A stretch of 64,000 nucleotides of DNA, from the NCBI GenBank assembly GCA_018266775.1, contig JAFDZS010000001.1:685190-749189 (forward strand), written 5' to 3'. Both the position numbers and the translations under genes were made by a program. The notes below the pieces were generated by a model. The model did not search any database and was not told the DNA's origin. It was given only the letters and a program-made list of their open reading frames with translations. Positions 17,724 to 27,603 of this stretch are shown one piece after another (positions within the stretch are counted from its first letter, which is position 1; every line of letters starts with the position of its first letter). The stretch is from Bacteroidota bacterium (GTDB lineage: Bacteria > Bacteroidota > Bacteroidia > Chitinophagales > Chitinophagaceae).

Positions 17724-19424
17724 CTATTTAGTAAAATGATATACTCGTTCACTCACATTCCCCACCTGGTCTTCAGCAGTAATTTTTAATTCATGTTCGC
17801 CGGGCTGGCAATGGTCGTCAAAAATGTACACAAAAACTCTTCCTTTGTCATTAGTGAAACGAAGCCAGTTGCCATCTAAAGTTGCAGTAAAATTTTTTAT
17901 CACTTCTGTATTATCCGTTACAACAAATTTTAGGGAAGAAAGTTTAGCGGCATTCATGCCATCTTTAAAACCCAGTGGACTGATTGCTGGCGGAATCGTA
18001 TCGATCATCAACTGAAAATTACCAAAATCGCGGAAGCTGGCTTTGTACCATCCATTTTCAAAAGTGGCTTTTGCAAAATCATTTTTACCATTGGCAAAAC
18101 GGTGCATGACCATTTTATCCGGCAAAGATGAAGTGGCTTTTATTTTTACCGGGAAATAACAATGCACAGGCACGCTGACATTGTGCAACTGGTAAATAGT
18201 GTAACCATCGTTTACCGGCTGCTCGCTGTAACGAAAGCGGATAGAATCATACAATGCATTTTCCGGTAAATAAAAACTCAGCGTATTATTTTCATACAGG
18301 TTGATATAACCGGGAATAAATTCCCTGGCATTTTGTGTATTGCTTGCATTTGCTGCGGGAATTGCGGTGCCACTATGTTTGATACTGAACCGCAATACTG
18401 ATACATTACCATTAGCATCCGCAACAGTTATTTTAACCTGGTGTGCACTATCATCGTTCAGCAAAATAATTCCATCGCCATTTTTAGTATTGTAGATACT
18501 GTTGGTGTAACCGGGCAGGCGGGAAAGATGTTCCACCCACGGCCCGCCGCTGCTGCGCAGTTTATAATCAATATGTGCGTTCAGGTACCGGGTTTCATCG
18601 TAACCAATACCATCTATCCTGAAACCAATTACCGGTTGGTCATTATCATACACCACCGCTTCATAAATTCCGTTTGGATTGGTGGAGCCGGTATACCGGT
18701 CAATGGCAGAAATGCCAAAACTGATTTTATTGCTGCCGGTGGTAATTGGTGGCAGAACATATTCACCTTTCACTTTTTTTACCGCATACAATTTGGGTGT
18801 TTGTTCGTATGTGCTGATGCTTCTATCATATACGGCTAAACGAAGTATAATGGGCGGCACGTTGTCCGGCAAAGGAAAATCAAACAGGGAAGGGTTCAGC
18901 ACTTTATCTGTTTTGGTATCCCGTATTTCAAAATGCATGTGCGGCCCCTGCGATGCGCCGGCGTTGCCGCTGTTGGCAATAAACATTCCTTTTTTTACAG
19001 GAAATTTGCCCGGTGGAATATCCAGGAAAACTTTCCAGCTTTTTAACAGGTATTGCTGTTCGGTTACATATTGTTCCAGCTCAGGATAAAAGCTGTTGAG
19101 GTGTGCATATAAAGTGGTGTATCCGTTGGGATGGTTAATATAAATAGCTTTACCAAAACCCAGCGGTTCAATTTTTACTTTGGCAATATATCCATCTGCT
19201 GCGGCCAGCACCGGCAGGTTCTGCCTTTGTTCTGTTCTGCAGTCAAACCCCATGTGGTAATGGTTATTGCGCAACTCGCCAAAATTGGCAGCAAGGCCTT
19301 TGGTGGCTTTCACCGGCCAGTCGAAATAACCTTGCGGATAATTTTTGGGGGTATAAAATTGAGACCAGGCGGGAACAGTGATCAGTATCAGTACAGCAAT
19401 TACAACAAATCGGGGTAAGTTCAT
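17724..19424 (-). CDS. Exported M23-family peptidase
   Basis: A 566-residue exported protein with a signal peptide (MNLPRFVVIAVLILITVPAWS). An M23 domain follows directly at about residues 45-180. Its zinc site is visible as NHYHMGFDCR and, after GNAGASQGPHMHFEIRDTKT, the HMHFE motif. The long C-terminal part (about 200-566) is beta-rich and Ig-like, with SIKHSGTAIP and a final domain ending EHELKITAEDQVGNVSERVY. It probably remodels peptidoglycan in the periplasm. Confidence 0.88.
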   Translation of the reverse strand: MNLPRFVVIAVLILITVPAWSQFYTPKNYPQGYFDWPVKATKGLAANFGELRNNHYHMGFDCRTEQRQNLPVLAAADGYIAKVKIEPLGFGKAIYINHPNGYTTLYAHLNSFYPELEQYVTEQQYLLKSWKVFLDIPPGKFPVKKGMFIANSGNAGASQGPHMHFEIRDTKTDKVLNPSLFDFPLPDNVPPIILRLAVYDRSISTYEQTPKLYAVKKVKGEYVLPPITTGSNKISFGISAIDRYTGSTNPNGIYEAVVYDNDQPVIGFRIDGIGYDETRYLNAHIDYKLRSSGGPWVEHLSRLPGYTNSIYNTKNGDGIILLNDDSAHQVKITVADANGNVSVLRFSIKHSGTAIPAANASNTQNAREFIPGYINLYENNTLSFYLPENALYDSIRFRYSEQPVNDGYTIYQLHNVSVPVHCYFPVKIKATSSLPDKMVMHRFANGKNDFAKATFENGWYKASFRDFGNFQLMIDTIPPAISPLGFKDGMNAAKLSSLKFVVTDNTEVIKNFTATLDGNWLRFTNDKGRVFVYIFDDHCQPGEHELKITAEDQVGNVSERVYHFTK

Positions 19425-19478
19425 GGTGTCAATTATAATGCAAATCTAATTTGAAAATCAACAGTAAAAACAATTATC

Positions 19479-19772
19479 ATGAGCGTTAACGCCAAACATA
19501 TAGCTACATTTTTATTTAGTGCTGCTGCAGGGCTTGCTGCTGCCAAATACATGAGCATGAGCCCGGCAGAAAATGAAAAACTGGCGGCAGATAGTAAAGG
19601 CAGGGCCAATAAATTAAAAACAGCAGCAGAAGAACTGGCGGGCAAAGCCGGTGCATACTTTGAAGAACTGAAAACAAAAGGTGCCCAAGACTTTAAAGCG
19701 CATTTAAGTAATGCAGAAAAAATGATGAATGATCTTTTTGGTAAAAAAGATGCAAAAACATCTAATACGTAG
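19479..19772 (+). CDS. YtxH-like small membrane-associated protein
   Basis: A 97-residue protein with one short hydrophobic N-terminal segment (IATFLFSAAAGLAAAKYM), then an amphipathic Ala/Lys/Glu helix of about 65 residues. This is the layout of the YtxH/gas-vesicle-like stress protein family. Its function is unknown, and members are often induced by general stress. It is divergent from the M23 peptidase gene and ends 21 bases before a strong terminator. Confidence 0.6.
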   Translation: MSVNAKHIATFLFSAAAGLAAAKYMSMSPAENEKLAADSKGRANKLKTAAEELAGKAGAYFEELKTKGAQDFKAHLSNAEKMMNDLFGKKDAKTSNT

Positions 19773-19793
19773 CAGCAATGTTGAATGATTTCA

Positions 19794-19827
19794 AAAAAAC
19801 CTGTGCTTATTATGCACAGGTTTTTTA
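19794..19827. terminator. Bidirectional hairpin terminator
   Basis: AAAAAACCTGTGC (19794-19806) pairs perfectly with GCACAGGTTTTTT (19814-19826) around TTATTAT. The A-tract before and T-tract after make it functional in both directions. It separates the YtxH-like gene from carB, and the upstream carB frame crossing it is therefore not coding. Confidence 0.85.
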
Positions 19828-19844
19828 TTTACAGCATTTACAAT

Positions 19845-19852
19845 TACTTTTG
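19845..19852 (+). promoter_or_regulatory. Bacteroidota -7 box for carB
   Basis: TACTTTTG matches TAnnTTTG and lies 28 bases before the carB ATG at 19881 and after the terminator. The -33 region is T-rich without a perfect TTG. Confidence 0.5.
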
Positions 19853-19880
19853 CACGCCCTTTCAAGGCGCACCACAGCAT

Positions 19881-22736
19881 ATGCCAAAAGATAACTCCAT
19901 CAAATCAGTATTGATCATCGGCAGCGGCCCTATTATTATCGGCCAGGCCTGCGAATTTGATTACAGCGGCACACAGGCAGCCCGCAGTCTCCGCGAAGAA
20001 GGTATTAAAGTAATTCTGATCAACAGCAATCCTGCCACCATCATGACAGACCCGATGATGGCCGATAAAGTATATTTATTACCACTTACTGTTGAGAGCA
20101 TTGAACAAATACTGGAAGAAAATGATATAGATGCCGTGCTGCCCACGATGGGCGGACAAACAGCACTCAACCTTTGTAAAGAAGTAGATGAGCTGGGTAT
20201 TTGGGAAAAAAATAAGGTAAGATTGATTGGTGTGGATATTAAAGCCATTGATAAGGCAGAAGACAGGGAAAAATTCCGCCAGTGGATGATTGAAATGAAC
20301 ATTCCTGTTTGCCCGGCCAAAATTGCCAACAGCTTTTTAGAAGGAAAAGAATTTGCACAATCCATAGGTTTCCCACTTGTACTGCGTCCTTCATTTACAT
20401 TGGGCGGAACCGGCGGTGGCATTGTATTTAAGAAAGAAGAACTGGATGTTGCCTTAAACCGTGCACTCAGCGCCAGCCCTATTCATGAAGTATTGGTGGA
20501 ACAGGCCGTGCTGGGCTGGAAAGAATTTGAACTGGAATTATTACGCGATGCTGCAGATAATGTAGCCATCATTTGTACGGTAGAAAATTTTGACCCCATG
20601 GGTGTGCACACAGGAGATTCCATCACCGTAGCACCCGCCATGACGTTGAGCGATACCGGTTTTCAACTTATGCGCAATACGGCTATACGCATGATGCGTG
20701 CACTGGGCAACTTTGCCGGCGGCTGTAATGTACAATTTGCCATGAACCCGCAAACCGAAGAAATTATTGTGGTGGAAATTAACCCCAGGGTGAGCCGTTC
20801 CTCCGCCCTGGCCAGTAAAGCCACCGGTTACCCCATTGCAAAAATTGCCGCAAAGCTGGCTATTGGATATAATTTGGATGAATTAAAAAATCAAATCACA
20901 CAATCAACATCTGCATACTTTGAACCGGTGCAGGATTATGTGATCGTTAAAATACCCCGCTGGAATTTCGATAAATTTAAAGGTGCTGATGATACACTGG
21001 GCTTCCAGATGAAATCGGTGGGTGAAGTAATGGGCATTGGTAGAAGTTTTGCTGAAGCGGTGCAGAAAGCCTGCCAGAGTTTGGAGAATGAAGCAGTAGG
21101 TTTGGGCTATTATGGCAAGAGTTTGATGCATGCCGATGAAATCATCGAGTATATCAAAACACCAAAGTGGGACCGCATCTTCCGTATTAAAGATGCACTG
21201 ATGGCGGGTGCCAGCATCAAACGCATTTGCGAAAGCACCAGGATCGACCGCTGGTTCATCTACCAGATCCAAAAAATTTGCGACTGCGAAAAACGCATTG
21301 CTCAATACGATCTGAAATCATTGCCGGATGATGTGCTGAAAGAAGCAAAATTCCTGGGCTTTAGTGATGAACAGATCATCCGCATCATGAAAGAAGAAAA
21401 TGCGGAAACTTTGTATGAAAGAAGAAAAGCCATGGGGTTAACCCGTGTATTTAAAATGGTGGATACCTGCTCCGCAGAATTTGAAGCCAAAACACCTTAT
21501 TTCTACAGTACGTTTGAAGACAGCGCAGCTGTTACCGGAGCAAACAGTTCAACATTAGTATCCAACGAATCTAAAGTTTCTGACAAGAAAAAAATAATTG
21601 TACTCGGCAGCGGGCCCAACCGTATTGGCCAGGGTATTGAATTTGATTATTGCTGTGTGCATGGTTTGCTGGCCATTAAAGAAAGTGGTTACGAAGCCAT
21701 CATGGTAAACTGTAACCCCGAAACGGTGAGTACCGATTTTGATATTGCCGATAAACTGTATTTCGAACCCGTATTCTGGGAGCACCTTTGGGAAATCATT
21801 GAATACGAAAAACCTTATGGCGTGATTGTACAGTTAGGCGGACAAACCGCATTAAAACTGGCGAAGCGCTTAACAGAAAAAGGAATTAAAATAGTAGGTA
21901 CTTCTTTCGACAGTATGGATATTGCCGAAGACCGCGGCCGTTTCAGCGATATGCTGAAAGAATTGGGCATTCCGTATCCAAGATATGGAACTGCATACAA
22001 TACTGATGAAGCCATTGAAGTGGCTAACCAGGTGGGCTACCCGGTCTTGATCCGCCCCAGTTATGTACTCGGTGGCCAGCGTATGCGTATTGTAATTAAT
22101 GATGAGGAACTGGAAAAAGGCGTGCTGAGCTTGATCAAGCACTTGCCCGGTAATAAAATATTGATTGATCATTTCCTCGACCGTTGCCAGGAAGCGGAGA
22201 TTGATGCCATCTTCGATGGAAAAGATTTTCATGTAATGGGTGTGATGGAACATATTGAACCAGCGGGAATCCATAGTGGTGATAGCAATGCTGTGTTACC
22301 GCAGTTCAATCTTTCTCCATTGATTGTGCATACGATGGAAGAATACGCAGAAAAAATTGCCCGTGCATTGAACATACAAGGTTTGATCAACATTCAGTTT
22401 GCCATTAAAGATGGTAATGTGTATGTGATAGAAGCAAACCCGAGGGCAAGCCGCACCACACCTTTCATTGCCAAAGCGTATCAAATACCCTACCTCAACA
22501 TTGCCACCAAAGTAATGATGGGCGAAGCCATGCTGAAAGAGTATAAATTTGATAAAAAGCTGAAAGGCTTTGCCATCAAAGAACCAGTATTCTCATTCAA
22601 TAAATTCCCCGGTGTAAATAAAGAACTGGGGCCGGAGATGAAATCGACCGGCGAGGCGATACGGTTCATTAAAGACCTGCGTGACCCTTACTTCAGGCAA
22701 TTGTATAAAGAAAGGAGTATGCACCTGAGTAAATAA
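19881..22736 (+). CDS. carB: Carbamoyl-phosphate synthase large subunit, lacking the regulatory domain
   Basis: Makes carbamoyl phosphate for arginine and pyrimidines from bicarbonate, ammonia and two ATP. Two homologous ATP-grasp halves are visible: KSVLIIGSGPIIIGQACEFD with TLGGTGGGIV, and KKIIVLGSGPNRIGQGIEFD with YVLGGQRMRIV. The protein is 951 residues and ends soon after GPEMKSTGEAIRFIKDL. The C-terminal MGS-like allosteric domain of E. coli CarB (about 140 residues) is therefore missing. The start MPKDNSIKS is chosen because an upstream frame crosses a terminator and promoter. carA is not adjacent. Confidence 0.95.
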   Translation: MPKDNSIKSVLIIGSGPIIIGQACEFDYSGTQAARSLREEGIKVILINSNPATIMTDPMMADKVYLLPLTVESIEQILEENDIDAVLPTMGGQTALNLCKEVDELGIWEKNKVRLIGVDIKAIDKAEDREKFRQWMIEMNIPVCPAKIANSFLEGKEFAQSIGFPLVLRPSFTLGGTGGGIVFKKEELDVALNRALSASPIHEVLVEQAVLGWKEFELELLRDAADNVAIICTVENFDPMGVHTGDSITVAPAMTLSDTGFQLMRNTAIRMMRALGNFAGGCNVQFAMNPQTEEIIVVEINPRVSRSSALASKATGYPIAKIAAKLAIGYNLDELKNQITQSTSAYFEPVQDYVIVKIPRWNFDKFKGADDTLGFQMKSVGEVMGIGRSFAEAVQKACQSLENEAVGLGYYGKSLMHADEIIEYIKTPKWDRIFRIKDALMAGASIKRICESTRIDRWFIYQIQKICDCEKRIAQYDLKSLPDDVLKEAKFLGFSDEQIIRIMKEENAETLYERRKAMGLTRVFKMVDTCSAEFEAKTPYFYSTFEDSAAVTGANSSTLVSNESKVSDKKKIIVLGSGPNRIGQGIEFDYCCVHGLLAIKESGYEAIMVNCNPETVSTDFDIADKLYFEPVFWEHLWEIIEYEKPYGVIVQLGGQTALKLAKRLTEKGIKIVGTSFDSMDIAEDRGRFSDMLKELGIPYPRYGTAYNTDEAIEVANQVGYPVLIRPSYVLGGQRMRIVINDEELEKGVLSLIKHLPGNKILIDHFLDRCQEAEIDAIFDGKDFHVMGVMEHIEPAGIHSGDSNAVLPQFNLSPLIVHTMEEYAEKIARALNIQGLINIQFAIKDGNVYVIEANPRASRTTPFIAKAYQIPYLNIATKVMMGEAMLKEYKFDKKLKGFAIKEPVFSFNKFPGVNKELGPEMKSTGEAIRFIKDLRDPYFRQLYKERSMHLSK

Positions 22737-22751
22737 AAATCTATTTTTAAT

Positions 22752-22775
22752 AAACCCGCCGCCAGGCGGGTTTTT
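22752..22775 (+). terminator. Rho-independent terminator after carB
   Basis: AAACCCGCC (22752-22760) pairs with GGCGGGTTT (22765-22773) around GCCA, followed by further T. It lies 15 bases after the carB stop. Confidence 0.85.
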
Positions 22776-22812
22776 AGTTCTTGTGTTTTTAGAATTTACC
22801 CTATCTTCGGGT

Positions 22813-24912
22813 ATGGCATACCGTGTAAAAATACCCTTTTTTAAAAGTGCACCTTTTATCCGTCTTTTACTTCCTTTAATATTCGGGATATTATTACAAT
22901 GGCATAATCAATTCACGGGCACTTTCATTACCATTTTGACGGCTTGTAATATAGTTGCATTGCTGTTGTTCGCCTTATTGCCTCTGTCTGTCCGCTATAG
23001 CATGCAGTCAATACAGGGTATATTTATTTTCCTCTTACTTTTTGCAACGGGCATGCTGGTTACTTTTTTAAAAGATACACGGCACCGGGAAGACTGGTAT
23101 GGTCACCATGTACAAAAAGGCGATTATATAGTTGGCACCATCAATGAACCATTAACGGAGAAATCGAAAACGTATAAGGCTGAAATATTAGTCAATACAG
23201 TCCTGCACGGAGATAGTGTTTCCGCATGCTCAGGAAAAATGCTGGTTTATTTTTCAAAAGACAGTATGGCGGAACAATTGCATTATGGCGATGTGCTATT
23301 GCTGCATAAAGATGTGCAACCCATAAAAAATTCCGGCAACCCCGGGGCTTTCGATTATGAAAAGTATGCGGCCATGCAGCAACTGTTTCATAACGTGTTT
23401 TTAAAAAACAATGATTACGTTGTATTAAACGAACATCATGCCAACTTATTCAAACAATTTATCTTCACCGCAAGGGCTTCTATTTTAAAACAACTGCAAA
23501 CCCATATCAGCGGGCATAAAGATGAATTGGGAATTGCAGAAGCTCTGCTGATTGGCTACACCAACGATTTGGATAAAGACCTGGTGCAGGCGTACAGCAA
23601 CACCGGCGTGGTGCACATCATCGCAATATCCGGCATGCACCTGGGGTTGATTTATGTGTTGCTGGTATGGTTACTGGCAAGAATACCCATCGTAAGAAAA
23701 TCATCATGGGCGCAATTGATATTGATCCTTGCTTCGCTGTGGTTGTTTGCATTGCTCACCGGCGCATCAGCATCGGTACTGCGTTCTGCAGTGATGTTTA
23801 CCTGTATCAGCCTTGGTAAAATACTCACTAAGCAATCTTCCATTTATAATTCACTGGCGGCTTCAGCATTTGTGTTGCTCTGCTATAATCCTTACTTTCT
23901 TTGGGATGTAGGTTTTCAGTTATCCTACCTGGCCGTTGCAGGCATCGTTATTTTTCAAAAGCCGGTATATCGTTGGTTGTATTTTAAAAACAAATGGGTT
24001 GATAAAATTTGGCAGCTTAGTTCAGTAACGCTTGCGGCGCAGGTGCTTACTTTGCCCGTGTGTTTGTATTATTTTCACCAGTTTCCTGTATTGTTCTTAA
24101 TTACTAACCTGATAGCAGTCCCACTTTCCACCATTATTTTATTTGCTGAAATTGCGTTGGTGGCAGTAGGCTGGATGCCTTTTCTCGGCCATTATTTGGG
24201 TATGCTCTGCGGCTGGCTGGTAATGGGGATGAATAAAATTATTACGGGCTTCAACAACCTTTCGTTTTCAGTGTGGGATCGTATTCCCGCAACTATGCTG
24301 ACCACCTATCTATTATACACAGTAATTATCGGAACGGGCTTTTGGCTGCTGCAAAAAAATAAACGGGGTTTGCTGATCGCATTGACGGCATTGCTGGTTT
24401 TCGTTGGTTCACAATCGTATTACAAATGGCAGTCGTACAGGCAACAAAAGATTATAGTGTACAATGTGCCCCGCCAGCAGGCTGTGGATTTTGTGAACGG
24501 CCGGCAATACAGTTTCCTGGGTGACAGTATTTTATTAGCCGATGCAATGCTGCAGAATTTTCATTTGAAACCTGGTCGTATTGCCCTGCAAGTCCGGCAA
24601 CGAATAGACATAAGCAGTATCGCTATGGCCCAGCCACCTTTTTACCAATTTGGAAATAGCAGGGTGGTAATACTTGATCAGCCCATTGCATTCGAAATCC
24701 CAAAACAGAAAATACCAGTGGATCTAATCATTATTTCTAAAAATTCACATGTAAAAATTGATGAACTGGCACAGGTTTTTACCTGCCGCCAACTTATTGC
24801 CGATGCTTCTAACAGTTTGTGGAAAATTGAGCAATGGAAAAAGGACTGCGAACAACTACATTTGCACCTCCATTCAGTTCCTGAAAATGGAGCTTTTATT
24901 ACAGACCTGTAA
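22813..24912 (+). CDS. comEC: ComEC/Rec2-family competence protein
   Basis: Polytopic inner-membrane protein that in competent bacteria forms the channel for single-stranded DNA. The 699 residues start at MAYRVKIPFF. There are several transmembrane segments near the N-terminus and a DUF4131-like region with SGNPGAFDYEKY. The competence domain carries the signature TGVVHIIAISGMHLGLIYVL and about eight further membrane helices. The C-terminal metallo-beta-lactamase domain of longer ComEC proteins is absent. It lies between carB and purH on the same strand. Competence itself is not shown. Confidence 0.9.
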   Translation: MAYRVKIPFFKSAPFIRLLLPLIFGILLQWHNQFTGTFITILTACNIVALLLFALLPLSVRYSMQSIQGIFIFLLLFATGMLVTFLKDTRHREDWYGHHVQKGDYIVGTINEPLTEKSKTYKAEILVNTVLHGDSVSACSGKMLVYFSKDSMAEQLHYGDVLLLHKDVQPIKNSGNPGAFDYEKYAAMQQLFHNVFLKNNDYVVLNEHHANLFKQFIFTARASILKQLQTHISGHKDELGIAEALLIGYTNDLDKDLVQAYSNTGVVHIIAISGMHLGLIYVLLVWLLARIPIVRKSSWAQLILILASLWLFALLTGASASVLRSAVMFTCISLGKILTKQSSIYNSLAASAFVLLCYNPYFLWDVGFQLSYLAVAGIVIFQKPVYRWLYFKNKWVDKIWQLSSVTLAAQVLTLPVCLYYFHQFPVLFLITNLIAVPLSTIILFAEIALVAVGWMPFLGHYLGMLCGWLVMGMNKIITGFNNLSFSVWDRIPATMLTTYLLYTVIIGTGFWLLQKNKRGLLIALTALLVFVGSQSYYKWQSYRQQKIIVYNVPRQQAVDFVNGRQYSFLGDSILLADAMLQNFHLKPGRIALQVRQRIDISSIAMAQPPFYQFGNSRVVILDQPIAFEIPKQKIPVDLIIISKNSHVKIDELAQVFTCRQLIADASNSLWKIEQWKKDCEQLHLHLHSVPENGAFITDL

Positions 24913-24923
24913 CCAACTTCAGT

Positions 24924-26462
24924 ATGCAAAAGAAAATTGCCTCCGCGTTAATCTCCGTTTTTTATAAAGATGGCCTGGAAAATATTGTAAGCGAACTGCA
25001 CCAGCTCGGCGTAACTATTTACAGTACCGGCGGTACCCAAAAATTTATTGAAGATTTGAAAGTGCCCTGTGTGCCTGTTGAATCCTTAACGAGTTATCCG
25101 TCTATTTTGGGCGGAAGGGTGAAAACCCTGCATCCTTCTGTATTTGGTGGTATTTTGGGTAAAAGAGATGATGCACAGCATGTGGCAGAAATGAAACAAT
25201 ATAACATTCCTGAAATTGATCTGGTGATTGTTGATCTGTATCCATTTGAAGAAACCGTAGCATCGGTGACTGGCACCGGCTTTCAAGCCGGTGACGAAGA
25301 AAAAGAAAAACTCATCATTGAAAAAATAGACATTGGTGGCCCCAGCATGATCCGTGCTGCGGCAAAAAATCATAAAGATGTGGTAGTAGTGGCAGCAAAA
25401 AAAGATTATCATTTACTGGAACATTTGCTGAAAGAACAAAACGGCAGCACCACGCAGGAACAACGCCGCATGTTTGCCATTAAAGCATTTGATGTGTGTA
25501 CGGGTTATGACATGGCCATATCCAACTACTTCAATCAAACAAGTTTTGTTAGTCCGTTTACAAAAGAAAGATCAGTATTACGTTATGGAGAAAATCCGCA
25601 CCAGCAGGGCGTATTCTATGGTAATTTAGAAGAGTTGTTCAGCAAACTGCACGGAAAAGAATTATCGTACAATAACCTGGTGGATGTGGATGCAGCCATT
25701 CAGTTGATCAATGAATACACAGTAACAACATTTGCCATCATTAAACATACCAATGTATGTGGCGTAGCGCAAAGAGATGCGGTAAAAGAAAGTTGGGATG
25801 CTGCACTGGCCGGTGATCCTGAAAGTGCATTTGGAGGTGTACTGGTTTGCAATGGTACCATTGATAAAGCAACAGCATTGGCCATTAATGAAATCTTTTT
25901 TGAAGTATTGATAGCCCCGGCCTATGATGGCGATGCGCTGGATATTTTAAAAACCAAGAAGAACAGGATATTACTGCAGTTAAACAATGCTGCCGGAATG
26001 CTTGCCACACAAGCGAAGCATGTACTGAATGGTATTCTTACACAACAAAATGACATTGGCAATTATGCAGAATGGAAAGAAGTGGGCGGAATGGAAACTA
26101 CCGCTGCACAAAAAGAAGACCTGGCTTTTGCCAATATCATCTGCAAACATTTAAAGAGTAACAGTATTGCACTGGTAAAAAATAAACAACTGGTGGGTAA
26201 AGGCTGCGGACAAACTTCACGTATTGATTCATTGCGCCAGGCCATTGAAAAAGCAAAACAATTTAACTTCGATTTGAATGGTGCGGCATTGGCCAGCGAT
26301 GCATTCTTTCCGTTTGATGATTGCGTAAAGATTGCACATGCAGCAGGCATCACCTCATTCATTCAACCCGGCGGTTCAATAAGAGATAAAGATTCGATAG
26401 CGTATTGCCAGCAGCATCACCTGGCCATGGTGATCACGGGTATGCGGCATTTTAAACATTGA
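24924..26462 (+). CDS. purH: Bifunctional AICAR transformylase / IMP cyclohydrolase
   Basis: Catalyses the last two steps of purine synthesis, from AICAR to IMP. The N-terminal MGS-like cyclohydrolase domain (about 1-150) shows LGVTIYSTGGTQKFIEDL and SILGGRVKTLHPSVFGGILG. The transformylase domain follows with RYGENPHQQG, AIIKHTNVCGVA and GAALASDAFFPFDD. The length of 512 is normal. The start MQKKIASALISV has FYKDGL where most members have SDKTGL, a mild variant. It is probably co-transcribed with comEC, 11 bases upstream, and ends in a large hairpin. Confidence 0.96.
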   Translation: MQKKIASALISVFYKDGLENIVSELHQLGVTIYSTGGTQKFIEDLKVPCVPVESLTSYPSILGGRVKTLHPSVFGGILGKRDDAQHVAEMKQYNIPEIDLVIVDLYPFEETVASVTGTGFQAGDEEKEKLIIEKIDIGGPSMIRAAAKNHKDVVVVAAKKDYHLLEHLLKEQNGSTTQEQRRMFAIKAFDVCTGYDMAISNYFNQTSFVSPFTKERSVLRYGENPHQQGVFYGNLEELFSKLHGKELSYNNLVDVDAAIQLINEYTVTTFAIIKHTNVCGVAQRDAVKESWDAALAGDPESAFGGVLVCNGTIDKATALAINEIFFEVLIAPAYDGDALDILKTKKNRILLQLNNAAGMLATQAKHVLNGILTQQNDIGNYAEWKEVGGMETTAAQKEDLAFANIICKHLKSNSIALVKNKQLVGKGCGQTSRIDSLRQAIEKAKQFNFDLNGAALASDAFFPFDDCVKIAHAAGITSFIQPGGSIRDKDSIAYCQQHHLAMVITGMRHFKH

Positions 26463-26465
26463 TAT

Positions 26466-26519
26466 GTTAAAAGATTCGGTGAGTCACCCATAAAGGGGTG
26501 ACTCACCGAATCTTTTAAC
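26466..26519. terminator. Very long hairpin after purH
   Basis: Arms at 26466-26489 and 26496-26519 are perfectly complementary over 24 bp with a 6-base loop (ATAAAG). The arms begin GTTAAAAG and end CTTTTAAC, so A- and T-tracts flank a GGTGAGTCACCC core. It can terminate in either direction. It is unusually long for a terminator. Confidence 0.75.
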
Positions 26520-26561
26520 TGTAAATACATTAATTCATTGCGGCTTGTTATAATTATTTGA

Positions 26562-27533
26562 ATGCCCAATCATCAAAATAATCCAGGCGCTTCGTTTAAA
26601 CGGCTTGCCGTACTGAATCCATTAACGATTCGCAAAAAAGGCAGCCGTGCCAAAGCTACATTTGCGTTGGCCTGGGTATGTTTTTTTTGGGGCACCACCT
26701 GGCTGGCGTCTAAAAAAGGCGTTCAGTATTTGCCCGGTATTCAATTGAGTGCCATCAGGCAGTTTATTGGCGGCAGCCTCTATATCATTTATTTTACAGC
26801 AACCAAACATCCGTGGCCCAAAGGCAGGCAGTGGATCACCATTGTAGTGTTGAGCTTCCTCAATTTTATGCTGAGTAACGGGTTGAGTACATGGGGCGTC
26901 GAATATATCAGCAGTGGATTGGGCGCAATCATCGGCGCTATTTTTCCTTTATGGATCGTATTAATTGGTTTGTTTGGCGGAGAAAGAATGCCCTTGCGTG
27001 CGATACTGGGTTTGATCATGGGTTTTGGTGGCATCTGCATTATTTTTTACGATCACCTGAAGGATTTCCTGGTGCCTGATTTTCGTTTAGGCATTGCCGT
27101 TTCAGTTATTGCCACCATGTCGTGGGCATTGGGTTCTTTATACACCAAAAAACATGCCGCCAATTTTAATCCTTATTTCAGTCTTGGTTTGCAAATGATG
27201 ATTTCCAGCCTGGCATTACTAACTGTGTCTTATGGAATAGGAAATACCAAACCCATATCCAGCATGCCCTGGCAGGGATGGGCAGCAATTGGATACCTTG
27301 TCGTTATTGGCTCGGTACTAACTTTCATCGCTTATATTTACAGTTTGCAACGTTTGCCTACATCGCTGGCTTCGTTGTATGCATACATTAATCCTATTGT
27401 TGCGGTGTTGCTGGGTGCACTTTTGTTTGATGAAAAGCTGAGCAGTTATATTGCAATAGGCGGTGTGGTTACCATTGCTGGTGTATATTTGGTAAACGAT
27501 ACGTTCAGGCGGCAGGCGTTACAACAGAAGTGA
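26562..27533 (+). CDS. EamA-family (DMT) transporter
   Basis: A 323-residue inner-membrane permease with two EamA repeats and about ten transmembrane helices (from ALAWVCFFWGTTWLASKKG through GGVVTIAGVYLV). Signature parts are FFWGTTWLASKKGVQYLPGI in repeat one and YIYSLQRLPTSLASLYAYIN in repeat two. Substrates of this superfamily are small metabolites such as amino acids or nucleosides and cannot be named here. An N-terminal extension of about 35 residues precedes the first helix. Confidence 0.88.
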   Translation: MPNHQNNPGASFKRLAVLNPLTIRKKGSRAKATFALAWVCFFWGTTWLASKKGVQYLPGIQLSAIRQFIGGSLYIIYFTATKHPWPKGRQWITIVVLSFLNFMLSNGLSTWGVEYISSGLGAIIGAIFPLWIVLIGLFGGERMPLRAILGLIMGFGGICIIFYDHLKDFLVPDFRLGIAVSVIATMSWALGSLYTKKHAANFNPYFSLGLQMMISSLALLTVSYGIGNTKPISSMPWQGWAAIGYLVVIGSVLTFIAYIYSLQRLPTSLASLYAYINPIVAVLLGALLFDEKLSSYIAIGGVVTIAGVYLVNDTFRRQALQQK

Positions 27534-27560
27534 CTATCAATTAACGGTCAGGCCGCAGCA

Positions 27561-27601
27561 GCGTCCCGACCAGAGAGATCGGAGCGCTTCAAGCGACCCG
27601 A
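27561..27601. repeat. Decayed REP-like palindromes
   Basis: GC-rich for this genome. GCGTCCCGA (27561-27569) imperfectly pairs with TCGGAGCGC (27579-27587), and TCGG-x2-CGCTT pairs with AAGCG-x2-CCGA around a C (27579-27601). The GCTTCAAGC core resembles the GCTTCAGC core of the other REP-like palindromes in the window. It lies directly before the GTG start of the next gene. Confidence 0.45.
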
Positions 27602-27603
27602 AC

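Noticed and set aside
19785..19880. Longer carB start
   Set aside because: The extra codons span a strong terminator and the -7 promoter box, so they are not translated as part of carB.
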